A stretch of 64,000 nucleotides of DNA from an uncultured Eubacterium sp. (GTDB lineage: Bacteria > Bacillota > Clostridia > Lachnospirales > Lachnospiraceae). The notes below the pieces were generated by a model, which saw only the letters and a list, made by a program, of their open reading frames with translations, did not search any database and was not told the DNA's origin. The stretch spans positions 1 to 64,000 of the forward strand of contig CAJTVR010000006.1 of assembly GCA_910580075.1 (NCBI GenBank), in the 5' to 3' direction. This document shows, piece after piece, positions 1 to 8,926 of the stretch (position 1 is the stretch's first letter; each line of letters starts with the position of its first letter). The translations under genes were made by a program, and so were the position numbers.

Positions 1-65
1 TTTCAGGAAATCCAGATTTCATCTTTGGATAATGGGTGTCCTGAACAGTTACAAAGAAAAAAGTA

Positions 66-1181
66 ATGGCACTGGTACTGGCAGCGGTAATGGCACTGGG
101 ACTGACAGCATGCGGCAGCAGCGCGGATACCAAGAAGGATAACTCCGGCAGCGGTACGGCTGCCGATGGCGGAGAAGATTCCGGCAGCGGGGATGATGCC
201 GGCAGTGATGATTCTTCTGGCAGCGGAGATTCTTCCGGTTCCGGAGAAGGAATCCGTGTCGGACTGATCACAGATGTAGGCGGTGTCAATGACGGCTCTT
301 TTAACCAGTCTTCATGGGAAGGACTTAAGAGAGCTATGGACGAGCTGGGAATCGAAGCAAATTATCTGGAATCAGCTACAGATGCAGATTATGTGCCGAA
401 TATGGAGACCTTTATCGATGAAGAGTATGATTTGATTATCAGCGTTGGATATATGCTGGCAGACGCTACTAAGACAGCAGCGGAATCATATCCTGACAGC
501 CGGTTTGCAATCATTGATGATGAATCCATTGATCTTGACAATGTAACCTGTCTGATGTTCAAACATGAGCAGGCTTCTTACCTGGCAGGCTATGTAGCAG
601 GTATGATGACAGAGACGAACAATATCGGTTTTGTACTTGGTATGGCAAACGATACAATGAACAGGTTTGGATATGGATACTGCGCAGGTGCAATTGATGC
701 TAATCCGGAAATTACGGTACAGCAGTTCAACGCAAACTCCTTTGCAGATTCAGCAACCGGCAAGACAAATGCCAATACTGCAATCACCAACGGGGCAGAT
801 ATTATCTTCCATGCAGCTGGAGCAACGGGCCTTGGAGTTATCGAGGCATGCCAGGAAGCAGGGATTTATGCAGTCGGCGTAGACAGCGACCAGTCCTCTA
901 TCGCACCGAAGACTGTTATTACCTCTGCTATGAAGAGAGTAGACAATGCAGTATATGACACTGTAAAATCACTGATCGACGGAACACTTGAAGGCGGTGT
1001 TCACACATATGATCTGGCAGCAGGCGGCGTAGACATCGCTCCTACACAGGACCTTCTGACAGATGAAGTCATCAGTGCAGTGGAAGATGTAAAGAAGAAA
1101 ATCATAGACGGAGAAGTAACAGTTCCTGCTTCCAAAGAAGAGTTTGAAGCAGCTTACGGTGACGTCTATCAGTTAGATTAA
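66..1181 (+). CDS. BMP-family nucleoside-binding lipoprotein (ABC transporter substrate-binding protein)
   Basis: Substrate-binding lipoprotein of the BMP/PnrA family, expected to capture purine or other nucleosides outside the cell for the ABC transporter encoded downstream. From the ATG at 66 the protein starts with a hydrophobic core and a lipobox L-T-A-C with the lipidated Cys at residue 16. A Ser/Gly/Asp-rich linker of about 45 residues follows, then a BMP domain with the typical GLITDVGGVNDGSFNQSSWEG start. The start is doubtful: the codons just upstream (54-65) read K-K-K-V in frame, exactly the basic n-region such a signal peptide needs, but no ATG, GTG or TTG lies between them and an in-frame TGA at 42-44. 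The true start may be a rare codon, or the sequence may be altered near the window edge. The stop overlaps the next start (TAATGA). Family call is strong; the exact ligand is inferred. Confidence 0.88.
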   Translation: MALVLAAVMALGLTACGSSADTKKDNSGSGTAADGGEDSGSGDDAGSDDSSGSGDSSGSGEGIRVGLITDVGGVNDGSFNQSSWEGLKRAMDELGIEANYLESATDADYVPNMETFIDEEYDLIISVGYMLADATKTAAESYPDSRFAIIDDESIDLDNVTCLMFKHEQASYLAGYVAGMMTETNNIGFVLGMANDTMNRFGYGYCAGAIDANPEITVQQFNANSFADSATGKTNANTAITNGADIIFHAAGATGLGVIEACQEAGIYAVGVDSDQSSIAPKTVITSAMKRVDNAVYDTVKSLIDGTLEGGVHTYDLAAGGVDIAPTQDLLTDEVISAVEDVKKKIIDGEVTVPASKEEFEAAYGDVYQLD

Positions 1182-2020
1182 TGAAGGCGGCAGTGAACCG
1201 GATCATTCCGTTCAGCAGCGTGGATGGCCCTGGCAACCGGACGGCAGTATTTCTGCAGGGATGCAATATTAACTGCAGATACTGCCACAATCCGGAGACC
1301 AGGGGATTCTGCCAAAACTGTGGCGTCTGTGCGGGCAGCTGCCCGGCAGGCGCTCTGTCGTTAGAAGAGGGAAAGATTCGTTTTTATCCGGAAAAATGTG
1401 TACAGTGTGATACCTGTATCCACGTCTGCCCCCATGACAGTTCTCCTAAAACCGAAGAACTGTCTCCGGAAGAAGTGGAAGAACGAATCCGCAGACAGAT
1501 TCCGTTTATCCGCGGCATCTCTGTCTCCGGAGGAGAGTGCATGCTGCAGCCGGAGTTTCTCACAGAACTGTTCCGTCTTTCGAAAGCGGACGGCCTGACA
1601 ACGCTTATAGACAGCAATGGAACGATTCCGTTCTGGGAGTATCCGGATCTGATGGAAGTCACGGACGGCGTGATGCTGGATATCAAAGCGTTTGACTGTG
1701 AGGAGCACAGGACAGTGACAGGGGCACCTAATGATACGGTTCTGGCCAATGCGTCCTGGCTGGCGGAACATGGGAAATTATACGAAGTACGGGCAGTGAT
1801 TGTTCCGGGGCTTTATGATACGGAACGCAGTATCCGCAGTATGGGAGCGTTTCTTGCGCCATATCTTGCGGTTTCGGAGTTTAGAATCAAGGTCATCGCT
1901 TACCGGCCTATGGGCGTGCGAAGCGAGTATGCCTGTTATCCGGTGCCGGAGCGGGAATATCTGGAGCATCTGGCAGGCATCCTTAGAGAATACGGATTTC
2001 AAAATATCATTATCATATGA
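1181..2020 (+). CDS. yjjW: YjjW-type glycyl radical enzyme activating protein (radical SAM)
   Basis: Radical SAM activase that would install the glycyl radical on a partner enzyme. The radical SAM motif is C-x3-C-x2-C at C28, C32 and C35 (GCNINCRYC). An inserted bis-[4Fe-4S] ferredoxin domain follows at about residues 44-90, with two C-x2-C-x2-C-x3-C-P motifs, as in PFL-activase relatives that carry extra clusters. GGE (SVSGGEC) and the C-terminal IKVIAYRPMGVR region agree with the YjjW subgroup. In E. coli, yjjW and its glycyl radical partner yjjI sit next to deoCABD, and here the gene lies inside a nucleoside-uptake/deoC operon, which supports the subgroup call. No glycyl radical enzyme is visible in the window; the partner may lie upstream of base 1. 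The start overlaps the stop of the lipoprotein gene, so the two are probably translationally coupled. Confidence 0.85.
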   Translation: MKAAVNRIIPFSSVDGPGNRTAVFLQGCNINCRYCHNPETRGFCQNCGVCAGSCPAGALSLEEGKIRFYPEKCVQCDTCIHVCPHDSSPKTEELSPEEVEERIRRQIPFIRGISVSGGECMLQPEFLTELFRLSKADGLTTLIDSNGTIPFWEYPDLMEVTDGVMLDIKAFDCEEHRTVTGAPNDTVLANASWLAEHGKLYEVRAVIVPGLYDTERSIRSMGAFLAPYLAVSEFRIKVIAYRPMGVRSEYACYPVPEREYLEHLAGILREYGFQNIIII

Positions 2021-2035
2021 AAGGAGGCGAAAGGC

Positions 2036-3577
2036 GTGGGAAGAGTAAGCCATATGGACCCTGAAAAAGTCGTGGTCCAGATGAAAGACATTGTAAAAAA
2101 ATTCGGTGATTTTACCGCCAATAACCACATCAATCTGACAGTGCACAAAGGAGAAGTACATGCGATCCTTGGAGAGAACGGTGCGGGCAAAAGTACGATG
2201 ATGAATGTGCTCTGCGGGCTTTACAAGCCGACCAGCGGACAGATCTTTATCAATGGGAAAGAAGTGCAGTTTTCAAGTCCAAAGGACGCTATTGACATCG
2301 GTATCGGTATGGTGCACCAGCATTTCATGCTGATTCAGCCGTTTACTGTGACAGAGAATATCATTCTTGGCATGGAACCGGTGAAGGGACTGGTGGTAGA
2401 TAAAGAGACAGCAAAGAAAAAAGTAATGGAACTGTCAGAGCGTTACGGAATGAAGGTAGACCCGGACGCAAAAATTGAAGACATTTCTGTAGGCATGCAG
2501 CAGAGGGTGGAGATTTTAAAGGTGCTCTACCGGGGTGCGGACACTCTGATTCTGGATGAGCCTACAGCCTCCCTGACTCCTCAGGAAATCGAAGGTCTTA
2601 TGGAGATCATCGAAAACCTGACGGCAGACGGCAAGAGTGTAATACTGATTACCCACAAATTAAAAGAGATTACTGCTTCTTCTGATCAGTGTACGATTAT
2701 CCGCCAGGGGACGTACATCCGGACAGTGAAGGTGGATGAGGTCAGTGAAAATGATCTGGCAGCCATGATGGTTGGCCGTGACGTAAACTTTAAAGTGGAG
2801 AAAAAGGAAATTACGCCAGGAGAGACTGTCTTGGAAGTTCACGATATTCATGCAAAAGACTACCGTGATGTAGAGATTTTAAAGGGACTGGATCTGAATG
2901 TAAGAAGAGGCGAGATTGTCGGGCTGGCAGGCGTGGACGGCAACGGCCAGACGGAACTGGTGGAGGTGCTTACAGGACTTCGGAAAGCAGAATCCGGAAG
3001 CGTGAAGCTGCTTGGTAAGGATGTGTTTAACAAAACTCCGAAGGAAACCTTTGAAAGCGGCATTTCCAGTATTCCGGCAGACCGGCAGAAGCACGGGCTG
3101 GTTCTGGAGTTTTCTAATGAAGATAATCTGATTCTGCAGCATTTTGAAGAAGAACCTTATTCCACTAAAGGCTTTCTTAACCGCAAGGCCATTCGTGAGC
3201 ATGCTTCGGAGCTTACAGAAAAATTCGATGTAAGGCCAAGAGGCAGCGAAGGAGCGCCTTCAGGTACTCTGTCCGGCGGAAACCAGCAGAAGGTTATTAT
3301 CGCCAGAGAGGTGACCAACGACAAAGAGCTTTTGATTGCAGTGAATCCTACCAGAGGACTGGATGTCGGAGCAATCGAATTTGTACATAAATACCTGGTG
3401 GAGCAGCGGAATAAAAACCGTGCAGTTCTTCTGGTATCTTTCGAGCTGGATGAGATTATGAGCCTGTCTGACCGGATAGAAGTTATCTTTGATGGACAGA
3501 TTACAGGAAGCGTAGCCGGTAAAAATGCAGATGAGAAAGAACTGGGCTTTATGATGGCAGGAGGTAAAATGACATGA
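2036..3577 (+). CDS. nucleoside ABC transporter, tandem ATP-binding protein
   Basis: ATP-binding subunit with two fused ABC domains, of the type that powers BMP-dependent nucleoside importers (NupO/YufO, RbsA-like layout). Domain 1 has Walker A GENGAGKST at residues 46-54, an aberrant signature (ISVGMQQR) and Walker B LILDEPTASLT. Domain 2 has a degenerate Walker A (GVDGNGQTEL), a good signature (LSGGNQQK) and a Walker B lacking the catalytic Glu (VNPTRGLD). This asymmetry is usual in the family and implies one hydrolytic site. The start is GTG at 2036, chosen for the AAGGAGG at 2021-2027 eight bases upstream; an in-frame ATG at 2054 lacks such a site. The gene overlaps the following permease by four bases (ATGA). 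Confidence 0.93.
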   Translation: MGRVSHMDPEKVVVQMKDIVKKFGDFTANNHINLTVHKGEVHAILGENGAGKSTMMNVLCGLYKPTSGQIFINGKEVQFSSPKDAIDIGIGMVHQHFMLIQPFTVTENIILGMEPVKGLVVDKETAKKKVMELSERYGMKVDPDAKIEDISVGMQQRVEILKVLYRGADTLILDEPTASLTPQEIEGLMEIIENLTADGKSVILITHKLKEITASSDQCTIIRQGTYIRTVKVDEVSENDLAAMMVGRDVNFKVEKKEITPGETVLEVHDIHAKDYRDVEILKGLDLNVRRGEIVGLAGVDGNGQTELVEVLTGLRKAESGSVKLLGKDVFNKTPKETFESGISSIPADRQKHGLVLEFSNEDNLILQHFEEEPYSTKGFLNRKAIREHASELTEKFDVRPRGSEGAPSGTLSGGNQQKVIIAREVTNDKELLIAVNPTRGLDVGAIEFVHKYLVEQRNKNRAVLLVSFELDEIMSLSDRIEVIFDGQITGSVAGKNADEKELGFMMAGGKMT

Positions 3578-4641
3578 ATAAGAAAAAGAGTATTCTGGAA
3601 AGCAATGTATTCTATACCCTGATCGCCATCGCAGCCGGATTTGCCATTGGAGCAGTATTCCTGATGATTGCAGGAATCAGTCCGGGGGCAGCTTACGGGA
3701 AGCTCCTAAACAGCGTGTTTGGAAAACCAAAGTATCTGGTATGGACGCTGATTTATGCCAGTCCTCTGATTTTTACGGGTCTGAGCGTGGCATTTTCCTT
3801 CCGGACCGGCGTATTTAACATTGGTGCAGAGGGGCAGTTCGTAGTGGGCTCCCTGACTGCCTGTGTGCTTGGCATTGTTTTGAAACTTCCGCCAGTGCTG
3901 CATGCCCTGGTGTGCATTGTGGCAGCTGCAGCTGCGGGAGCGTTATGGTCGCTGATCGTCGGTCTGCTGAAAGTAAAGCGGGGAATCCACGAAGTTCTTT
4001 CCTTTATTATGTTTAACTGGATTGCGTTTTACCTGTCTAACTACGTGGTAAACCTGGAGTCTATCCATAAAGAAGGCGGCGGAGAAGCTACAAAGGATGT
4101 GCTGGAATCTGCAAGAATTCTGTTTCCGGAAGGAATACGCAGTGCACTGGACTGCAATTCAGCCAACTGGGGCATTATAATGGCTGTGCTGGCTGCAGTT
4201 GTGATCTATATTATTATTGAAAAAACAACACTTGGCTACAAGCTGAAAGCGGTAGGTTTTAACAGCAACGGCGCACTGTATGCCGGAATTAACGCAGATG
4301 CTTCCGTGCTGACAGCTCTGGGAATCTCCGGGGCGCTGGCAGGTCTTGGAGGAGCTGTACAGGTTCTGGGCATGTCCGGGCGTCTCAGCCAGTTTGCCGG
4401 ACAGGAAGGATTTGGATTTGAAGGTATCACCGTTGCGCTGATTGGCTCTTCCAGTCCGATCGGATGTATTTTTTCAGGACTCTTCTACGGAGCCATGAAA
4501 TACGGCGGATCCAAGCTGAGTATCGTTAAGGCACCGTCGGAAGTAGTTGACATCATCATGGGCTGCGTGATTCTGTTCATCGCCATATCTCAGGTGTTCC
4601 GAATCCTGCTCGCACGTTTCAGCAAGAAGAAGGAGGCATGA
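3574..4641 (+). CDS. nucleoside ABC transporter permease (NupP-like)
   Basis: First integral-membrane subunit of the nucleoside importer, family of branched-chain amino acid/ribose-type permeases. The 355 residues contain eight or more hydrophobic segments and the conserved stretch TGVFNIGAEGQFVVG in the first third, which is characteristic of BMP-system permeases. A cytoplasmic loop with ALYAGINADA near residues 230-240 corresponds to the coupling region. The start ATG overlaps the ATPase stop and has GGAGGT upstream. It would form the channel with the next gene product, with the two-domain ATPase on the cytoplasmic side. Confidence 0.92.
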   Translation: MNKKKSILESNVFYTLIAIAAGFAIGAVFLMIAGISPGAAYGKLLNSVFGKPKYLVWTLIYASPLIFTGLSVAFSFRTGVFNIGAEGQFVVGSLTACVLGIVLKLPPVLHALVCIVAAAAAGALWSLIVGLLKVKRGIHEVLSFIMFNWIAFYLSNYVVNLESIHKEGGGEATKDVLESARILFPEGIRSALDCNSANWGIIMAVLAAVVIYIIIEKTTLGYKLKAVGFNSNGALYAGINADASVLTALGISGALAGLGGAVQVLGMSGRLSQFAGQEGFGFEGITVALIGSSSPIGCIFSGLFYGAMKYGGSKLSIVKAPSEVVDIIMGCVILFIAISQVFRILLARFSKKKEA

Positions 4642-4645
4642 TAAA

Positions 4646-5581
4646 ATGGATGTGATCATTAAAAATTTCGGGCTGCTCATCAATGCAACGCTGATTGCCA
4701 CTCCGCCCCTTCTGCTGGCGGCGCTGGGCTCCTGTTTTTCAGAACGAAGCGGCGTGGTTAATATCGGAATCGAAGGCATGATGACGATAGGAGCTTTTAC
4801 TGGCGCAGTCATGGGACTGACTACCGGAAACGGCTGGGTAGCGTTCTTATGTGCGGGACTGGCAGGCGCTCTGTTTGGAGCAATCCATGCAGTGGCATGC
4901 ATCTCTTTTCATGCAGACCAGACCATTGCCGGGACAGCCATTAACTTCCTCGGGCCGGGCCTTGCGGTATTTTTGTGTAAGGCTATGTACAACAATTCTT
5001 CGGATACACCAGCTATGGATCCGGGAAGCAAACTTCCGAAACTGTTTGAGGGCGTATTTCCGACCGGGTCTTTCTGGAGCAATGTGCTCAACGTATATGC
5101 AGTAGCATATCTGGTGTTTATTCTGGCCTTTGTATGCTGGTTCGTCTTTTACAAAACGAAGTTCGGCGCTCACCTCAGGGCCGTTGGGGAACATCCGGAA
5201 GCATGTGAATCACTTGGTATTGATGTATACAAGGTGCGCTACGGCTGTGTGATCCTTTCAGGCTTTATGGCAGGTCTTGGAGGAGCCTTTGTAACACTGG
5301 CAACGATCAACCAGTTCCGTCCAAGCGTTATTGTAGGCCAGGGCTTTATCGCTATTGCAGCAGTAATCTTCGGAAAATTTTCTCCGGAGGGAGCGACGAA
5401 GGCCTGTCTGCTGTTTGGACTGTGCAGCGGAATCAAAACACTGGCAGGGCAGAGCAACACAGTATCGCCGAACCTGATTTCGATGATTCCGTACATTGTA
5501 ACGATTCTGGCGCTGGTACTGTTTGTGGGCAAGGCTCATACACCGGCGGCAAATGGAAAGATTTTTGTAAAATCCAGATAA
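4646..5581 (+). CDS. nucleoside ABC transporter permease (NupQ-like)
   Basis: Second membrane subunit of the importer, 311 residues, shorter than its partner as usual. Hydrophobic segments fill the protein, and SGVVNIGIEGMMTIGAFTGA near residue 35 is the family signature, matching the equivalent stretch in the preceding permease. HPEACESLGIDVYKVRY marks the cytoplasmic coupling loop. AGGAGG lies about ten bases before the ATG; the gap to the previous stop is four bases. ATPase, two permeases and the lipoprotein complete a functional uptake system with deoC downstream, consistent with deoxynucleoside salvage. Confidence 0.92.
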   Translation: MDVIIKNFGLLINATLIATPPLLLAALGSCFSERSGVVNIGIEGMMTIGAFTGAVMGLTTGNGWVAFLCAGLAGALFGAIHAVACISFHADQTIAGTAINFLGPGLAVFLCKAMYNNSSDTPAMDPGSKLPKLFEGVFPTGSFWSNVLNVYAVAYLVFILAFVCWFVFYKTKFGAHLRAVGEHPEACESLGIDVYKVRYGCVILSGFMAGLGGAFVTLATINQFRPSVIVGQGFIAIAAVIFGKFSPEGATKACLLFGLCSGIKTLAGQSNTVSPNLISMIPYIVTILALVLFVGKAHTPAANGKIFVKSR

Positions 5582-5599
5582 GCAGATTTCAGGAGGCAT

Positions 5600-6229
5600 A
5601 TGAAGCAGGGAAAGATTACAGGAAAAAAGATCTTTGCCGCAGCATTTGGAATCCTGCTGGTTGGAATCGGCGTGGCATTTAACAACTGCGCCGGCTTTGG
5701 AAACGACTCCATTGGAATCGTTTATGATGGGATACGAAACGTAAGCGGTATGAATCAGACACAGCTTGGCATGGCTTCCAATGTGGTAAACCTGTCTCTT
5801 CTGATACTGCTGTTTTTCACCGCCAGGCGTTATGTAAGCATCGGTACGTTTGTCTATCTGCTTCCATACGGTTTCTGTGTGGATGCCGGCAGCTTTCTGT
5901 ACCGGCATATCGCCTGGTCAGATGAAACGGCTGTGCGGGTTTTATTCAGTATAACAGGCTGTATGCTGCTCTGCATGGGAGTAGCAGTCTATATCACAGT
6001 AGACATCGGTGTAGATCCGTTTACCGGTGTCGTGCTGCTGATTCGGGACAGGCTGAACAAAGAATACAGGTACGTCAAGATCGGGTTTGACATTGCCATG
6101 ATCGTAATTGGAACCGCCCTGGGCGGGAAGCTGGGAGCGGTAACCATTATTACCGCATTTGCAGCAGGACCCGCTATCCAGTTTTTTTCCGAACAGTTAA
6201 AAAAATACTGGATGAAAACAGAAGAATGA
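5600..6229 (+). CDS. YczE/YyaS/YitT-family membrane protein
   Basis: Integral membrane protein of 209 residues with five or so hydrophobic segments and a short basic amphipathic C-terminus. The composition and the segment DIGVDPFTGVVLLIRDRL resemble the YczE/YyaS/YitT group, whose biochemical role is not established. AGGAGG precedes the ATG, and the gene follows the permease by 18 bases, so it is probably co-transcribed with the nucleoside importer. A role in nucleoside or metabolite movement is only suggested by position. Confidence 0.75.
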   Translation: MKQGKITGKKIFAAAFGILLVGIGVAFNNCAGFGNDSIGIVYDGIRNVSGMNQTQLGMASNVVNLSLLILLFFTARRYVSIGTFVYLLPYGFCVDAGSFLYRHIAWSDETAVRVLFSITGCMLLCMGVAVYITVDIGVDPFTGVVLLIRDRLNKEYRYVKIGFDIAMIVIGTALGGKLGAVTIITAFAAGPAIQFFSEQLKKYWMKTEE

Positions 6230-6317
6230 TATATTTAAGGATGATATATAATAGACAACAGAGCTGCATGTTCCAGACACGCTCTAATATCAGGACACAG
6301 AAACAGGAGAAAACAAA

Positions 6318-6983
6318 ATGGAAGTAAAAGAGATTTTAAAGCATGTGGATCATACGCTGCTGACACAGACAGCAACATGGGATGAGATTCGCCAGATCTG
6401 TGACGATGCAGCTGAGTACCAGGCGGCGTCGGTGTGTATTCCGCCAGGATATGTAAAGCAGGTAAAAGAATATGTGCAGGATAAAGTAGCAGTCTGTACA
6501 GTGATCGGATTTCCAAATGGCTATATGACAACCGCAGCAAAGGAGTTTGAAACAAAGGATGCCCTGGCCAATGGAGCAGATGAGATTGATATGGTCATCA
6601 ACATCGGCTGGGTAAAGGACGGAAAATTTGACTGTGTTGAGGAAGAAATCCGTACGCTGAAAGCAGCCTGCGGGGATAAGATTCTGAAGGTGATCATAGA
6701 AACCTGCCTGCTCACGGACGAAGAAAAAGTGAAAATGTGCCAGGCGGTGACAAATGCCGGCGCAGATTATATCAAAACATCGACCGGATTCTCCAGTGCG
6801 GGTGCGACATTTGATGATATCAGACTTTTTTCAGAGCATATCGGCAAAGGGGTAAAGATGAAAGCAGCAGGCGGCATCTCTTCTATGAAAGATGCAGAGG
6901 AATTTTTGAAACTGGGTGCAGACCGCCTGGGAACAAGCAGAATCGTCCGGCTGGTTAAGAACGAACCGGCTTCGGGATACTGA
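6318..6983 (+). CDS. deoC: deoxyribose-phosphate aldolase
   Basis: Class I aldolase that splits 2-deoxyribose 5-phosphate into glyceraldehyde 3-phosphate and acetaldehyde, the last step of deoxynucleoside catabolism. The 221-residue length is typical. Visible signatures: VDHTLL at the N-terminus, EIDMVINIG, the Schiff-base lysine in DYIKTSTGF, and the second lysine in MKAAGGIS. RBS AGGAG lies about eight bases before the ATG. The preceding 88-base gap contains a TATAAT-like box at 6247 without a convincing -35, so separate expression is uncertain. Its position after a nucleoside importer completes a salvage pathway in which imported deoxynucleosides feed central metabolism. Confidence 0.96.
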   Translation: MEVKEILKHVDHTLLTQTATWDEIRQICDDAAEYQAASVCIPPGYVKQVKEYVQDKVAVCTVIGFPNGYMTTAAKEFETKDALANGADEIDMVINIGWVKDGKFDCVEEEIRTLKAACGDKILKVIIETCLLTDEEKVKMCQAVTNAGADYIKTSTGFSSAGATFDDIRLFSEHIGKGVKMKAAGGISSMKDAEEFLKLGADRLGTSRIVRLVKNEPASGY

Positions 6984-7060
6984 TAAACAGCATAAAAACA
7001 GACTGACGGTTGAAGTTTTGCTGTTTAAAAAATAAATATTTGAATTCAATGATATAAAAG

Positions 7061-7103
7061 CAGCGTGTTTTATTCAGCAGGAGAATAGAACGCGCTGTTT
7101 TTG
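7061..7103 (+). terminator. Rho-independent terminator of the nucleoside/deoC operon
   Basis: A 15-bp stem (7061-7075 with 7083-7097, including G-T wobbles) encloses a 7-base loop and runs directly into five T residues at 7098-7102. It lies 77 bases after the deoC stop. Confidence 0.85.
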
Positions 7104-7159
7104 TATTAGCTTTTATAAAAAAACGGTCATATCCGGTCAGAAAAATTTTAGACTTTTTA

Positions 7160-7188
7160 ATGACAAATGCTGCAAAAAAGAGTAACAT
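7160..7188 (+). promoter_or_regulatory. predicted sigma-A promoter of the FGGY kinase gene
   Basis: ATGACA (-35, 7160-7165), a 17-base spacer and TAACAT (-10, 7183-7188), 40 bases before the kinase ATG. It lies after the deoC terminator, as expected for a new transcription unit. Read by eye only. Confidence 0.5.
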
Positions 7189-7227
7189 AGACATATCAGC
7201 AGTTTTCATACAAAGGTGTGGTGTTAA

Positions 7228-8823
7228 ATGAGTAAAACAAGAGACGCAATTATAAACGGAAAAGCTGTTCTCGGTATTGAACTTGGTTCCACCCGCATCA
7301 AATCGGTCTTAATCGGAGAAGACGGCGTACCGGCTGCATCAGGTGCGCATGACTGGGAGAACCGGTTCGAGGACGGAATCTGGACGTACGCACTGGAAGA
7401 TATCTGGGGCGGGCTGCAGGACAGTTATACAAAGATGGCAGAGGATGTAAAAGCAACGTACGGCGTAGAAATTACCAGCCTGGCAGCCATTGGGTTTTCA
7501 GCAATGATGCATGGCTATATGGTATTTGATAAATCCGGGCAGCTGCTTGTACCGTTCCGCACATGGAGAAATACCATGACTGAACAGGCAGGCAGACAGC
7601 TGACGGACCTGTTCCAGTATCACATTCCGCAGCGGTGGAGCATTGCGCATCTTTACCAGGCTATTTTAAACGGTGAAGCACATACTTCGAAGATCGATTA
7701 TCTTGTCACTCTGGCGGGGTATATTCACTGGCAGCTGACAGGGCAGAAGGTACTGGGAATAGGCGAAGCCTCCGGCATGTTCCCGATTGACATTCAGACA
7801 AAAGATTATAACCGGCGTATGACGGAGCAGTTTGACGCATGTATTGCAGACAGAGGATTTTCATGGAAATTAAGGGATATTATGCCGAAAGTGCTTGTGG
7901 CGGGTGATGATGCAGGAACACTGACACAGGAAGGCGCGAAGAGACTGGACATATCCGGGAAACTTCAGGCAGGAATTCCGGTCTGTCCGCCGGAAGGCGA
8001 TGCAGGGACAGGCATGGCAGCTACCAACAGCGTGGCAGTGCGTACAGGTAATGTATCGGCAGGCACTTCTGTGTTTGGCATGGTAGTGATGGAAAAAGAA
8101 CTGTCAAAAGTTTATGAGGAGATTGACCTGGTAACGACCCCGGACGGAAATCTGGCCGGCATGGTACACTGTAATAACTGCACATCAGATTTAAACGCAT
8201 GGGTAAACTTATTTCAGGAATTTGCAGAAAGTCTTGGAATGAATGCAGACAGGAACCGGCTGTTTGACGTTTTGTATCATAAAGCACTGGAAGGGGATAA
8301 AGACTGTGGCGGACTGCTTGCCTATAATTATCTTTCAGGAGAGCATGTAACTGGTTTTGAAACAGGGCGTCCGCTATTTGTGAGAAAACCGGACAGCAGT
8401 TTTAATCTGGCAAACTTTATGCGGGTACATCTAATGGCGTCACTGAGTGTGCTAAAGACGGGACTGGACCTGATGCTGAAAGAAGAAGGCGTAAAAGCAG
8501 ACAGGATCTGTGGCCATGGCGGGCTGTTTAAGACAAAAGGCGTCGGACAGAGCATTCTGGCGGCAGCTATCGATGCTCCGGTGTTTGTAATGGAGACAGC
8601 TGGAGAAGGCGGAGCATGGGGCATAGCGCTGCTTGCATCTTATATGGTCCATAAAGCGGAAGGAGAGAGCCTGGATGATTATCTGAATCACAAAGTATTT
8701 GCAGGACAGGAAGGGACAAGGATAGACCCGGATCCGGCAGATGTGAAAGGATTTGACGAATTCCTGGCGGTCTATACAGCGGGGCTGCCGATTGAAAGGG
8801 CGGCTGCAGATCACCTGAAATAA
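7228..8823 (+). CDS. FGGY-family carbohydrate kinase
   Basis: ATP-dependent sugar kinase of the FGGY family (ASKHA fold), 531 residues, within the usual size range. The N-terminal phosphate-binding motif LGIELGSTRIKSVLIG and the C-terminal segment CGHGGLFKTKGVGQ, followed by a glycine-rich stretch, are visible, together with GNVSAGTSVFGMVV in the second nucleotide-binding region. The substrate cannot be set from sequence: AraB/XylB-like pentose or pentulose kinases are the nearest guess. It is transcribed alone, between its own predicted promoter and a hairpin at 8841, with no isomerase or epimerase beside it. Proximity to deoC would allow a link to pentose metabolism, but this is speculation. 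Confidence 0.85.
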   Translation: MSKTRDAIINGKAVLGIELGSTRIKSVLIGEDGVPAASGAHDWENRFEDGIWTYALEDIWGGLQDSYTKMAEDVKATYGVEITSLAAIGFSAMMHGYMVFDKSGQLLVPFRTWRNTMTEQAGRQLTDLFQYHIPQRWSIAHLYQAILNGEAHTSKIDYLVTLAGYIHWQLTGQKVLGIGEASGMFPIDIQTKDYNRRMTEQFDACIADRGFSWKLRDIMPKVLVAGDDAGTLTQEGAKRLDISGKLQAGIPVCPPEGDAGTGMAATNSVAVRTGNVSAGTSVFGMVVMEKELSKVYEEIDLVTTPDGNLAGMVHCNNCTSDLNAWVNLFQEFAESLGMNADRNRLFDVLYHKALEGDKDCGGLLAYNYLSGEHVTGFETGRPLFVRKPDSSFNLANFMRVHLMASLSVLKTGLDLMLKEEGVKADRICGHGGLFKTKGVGQSILAAAIDAPVFVMETAGEGGAWGIALLASYMVHKAEGESLDDYLNHKVFAGQEGTRIDPDPADVKGFDEFLAVYTAGLPIERAAADHLK

Positions 8824-8840
8824 CGGGAAAACAATAGCGA

Positions 8841-8888
8841 AAACCCCTGATTACTGAGAGACCATATCTTGATAATTGGGGGTTTGTT
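8841..8888 (+). terminator. probable terminator after the FGGY kinase gene
   Basis: AAACCCC at 8841-8847 can pair with GGGGGTTT at 8878-8885, with partial extra pairing inside. The T tract is weak. It lies 18 bases after the kinase stop. Confidence 0.45.
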
Positions 8889-8926
8889 ACAGACAGTTGT
8901 AAAAATTAAGAAAGGAGACATATAAA

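Noticed and set aside
5258..5908. Minus-strand frame of 216 codons across the permease and YitT-like genes
   Set aside because: Antisense to two well-supported genes, no ribosome-binding site, and a Cys/His-rich random-looking product.
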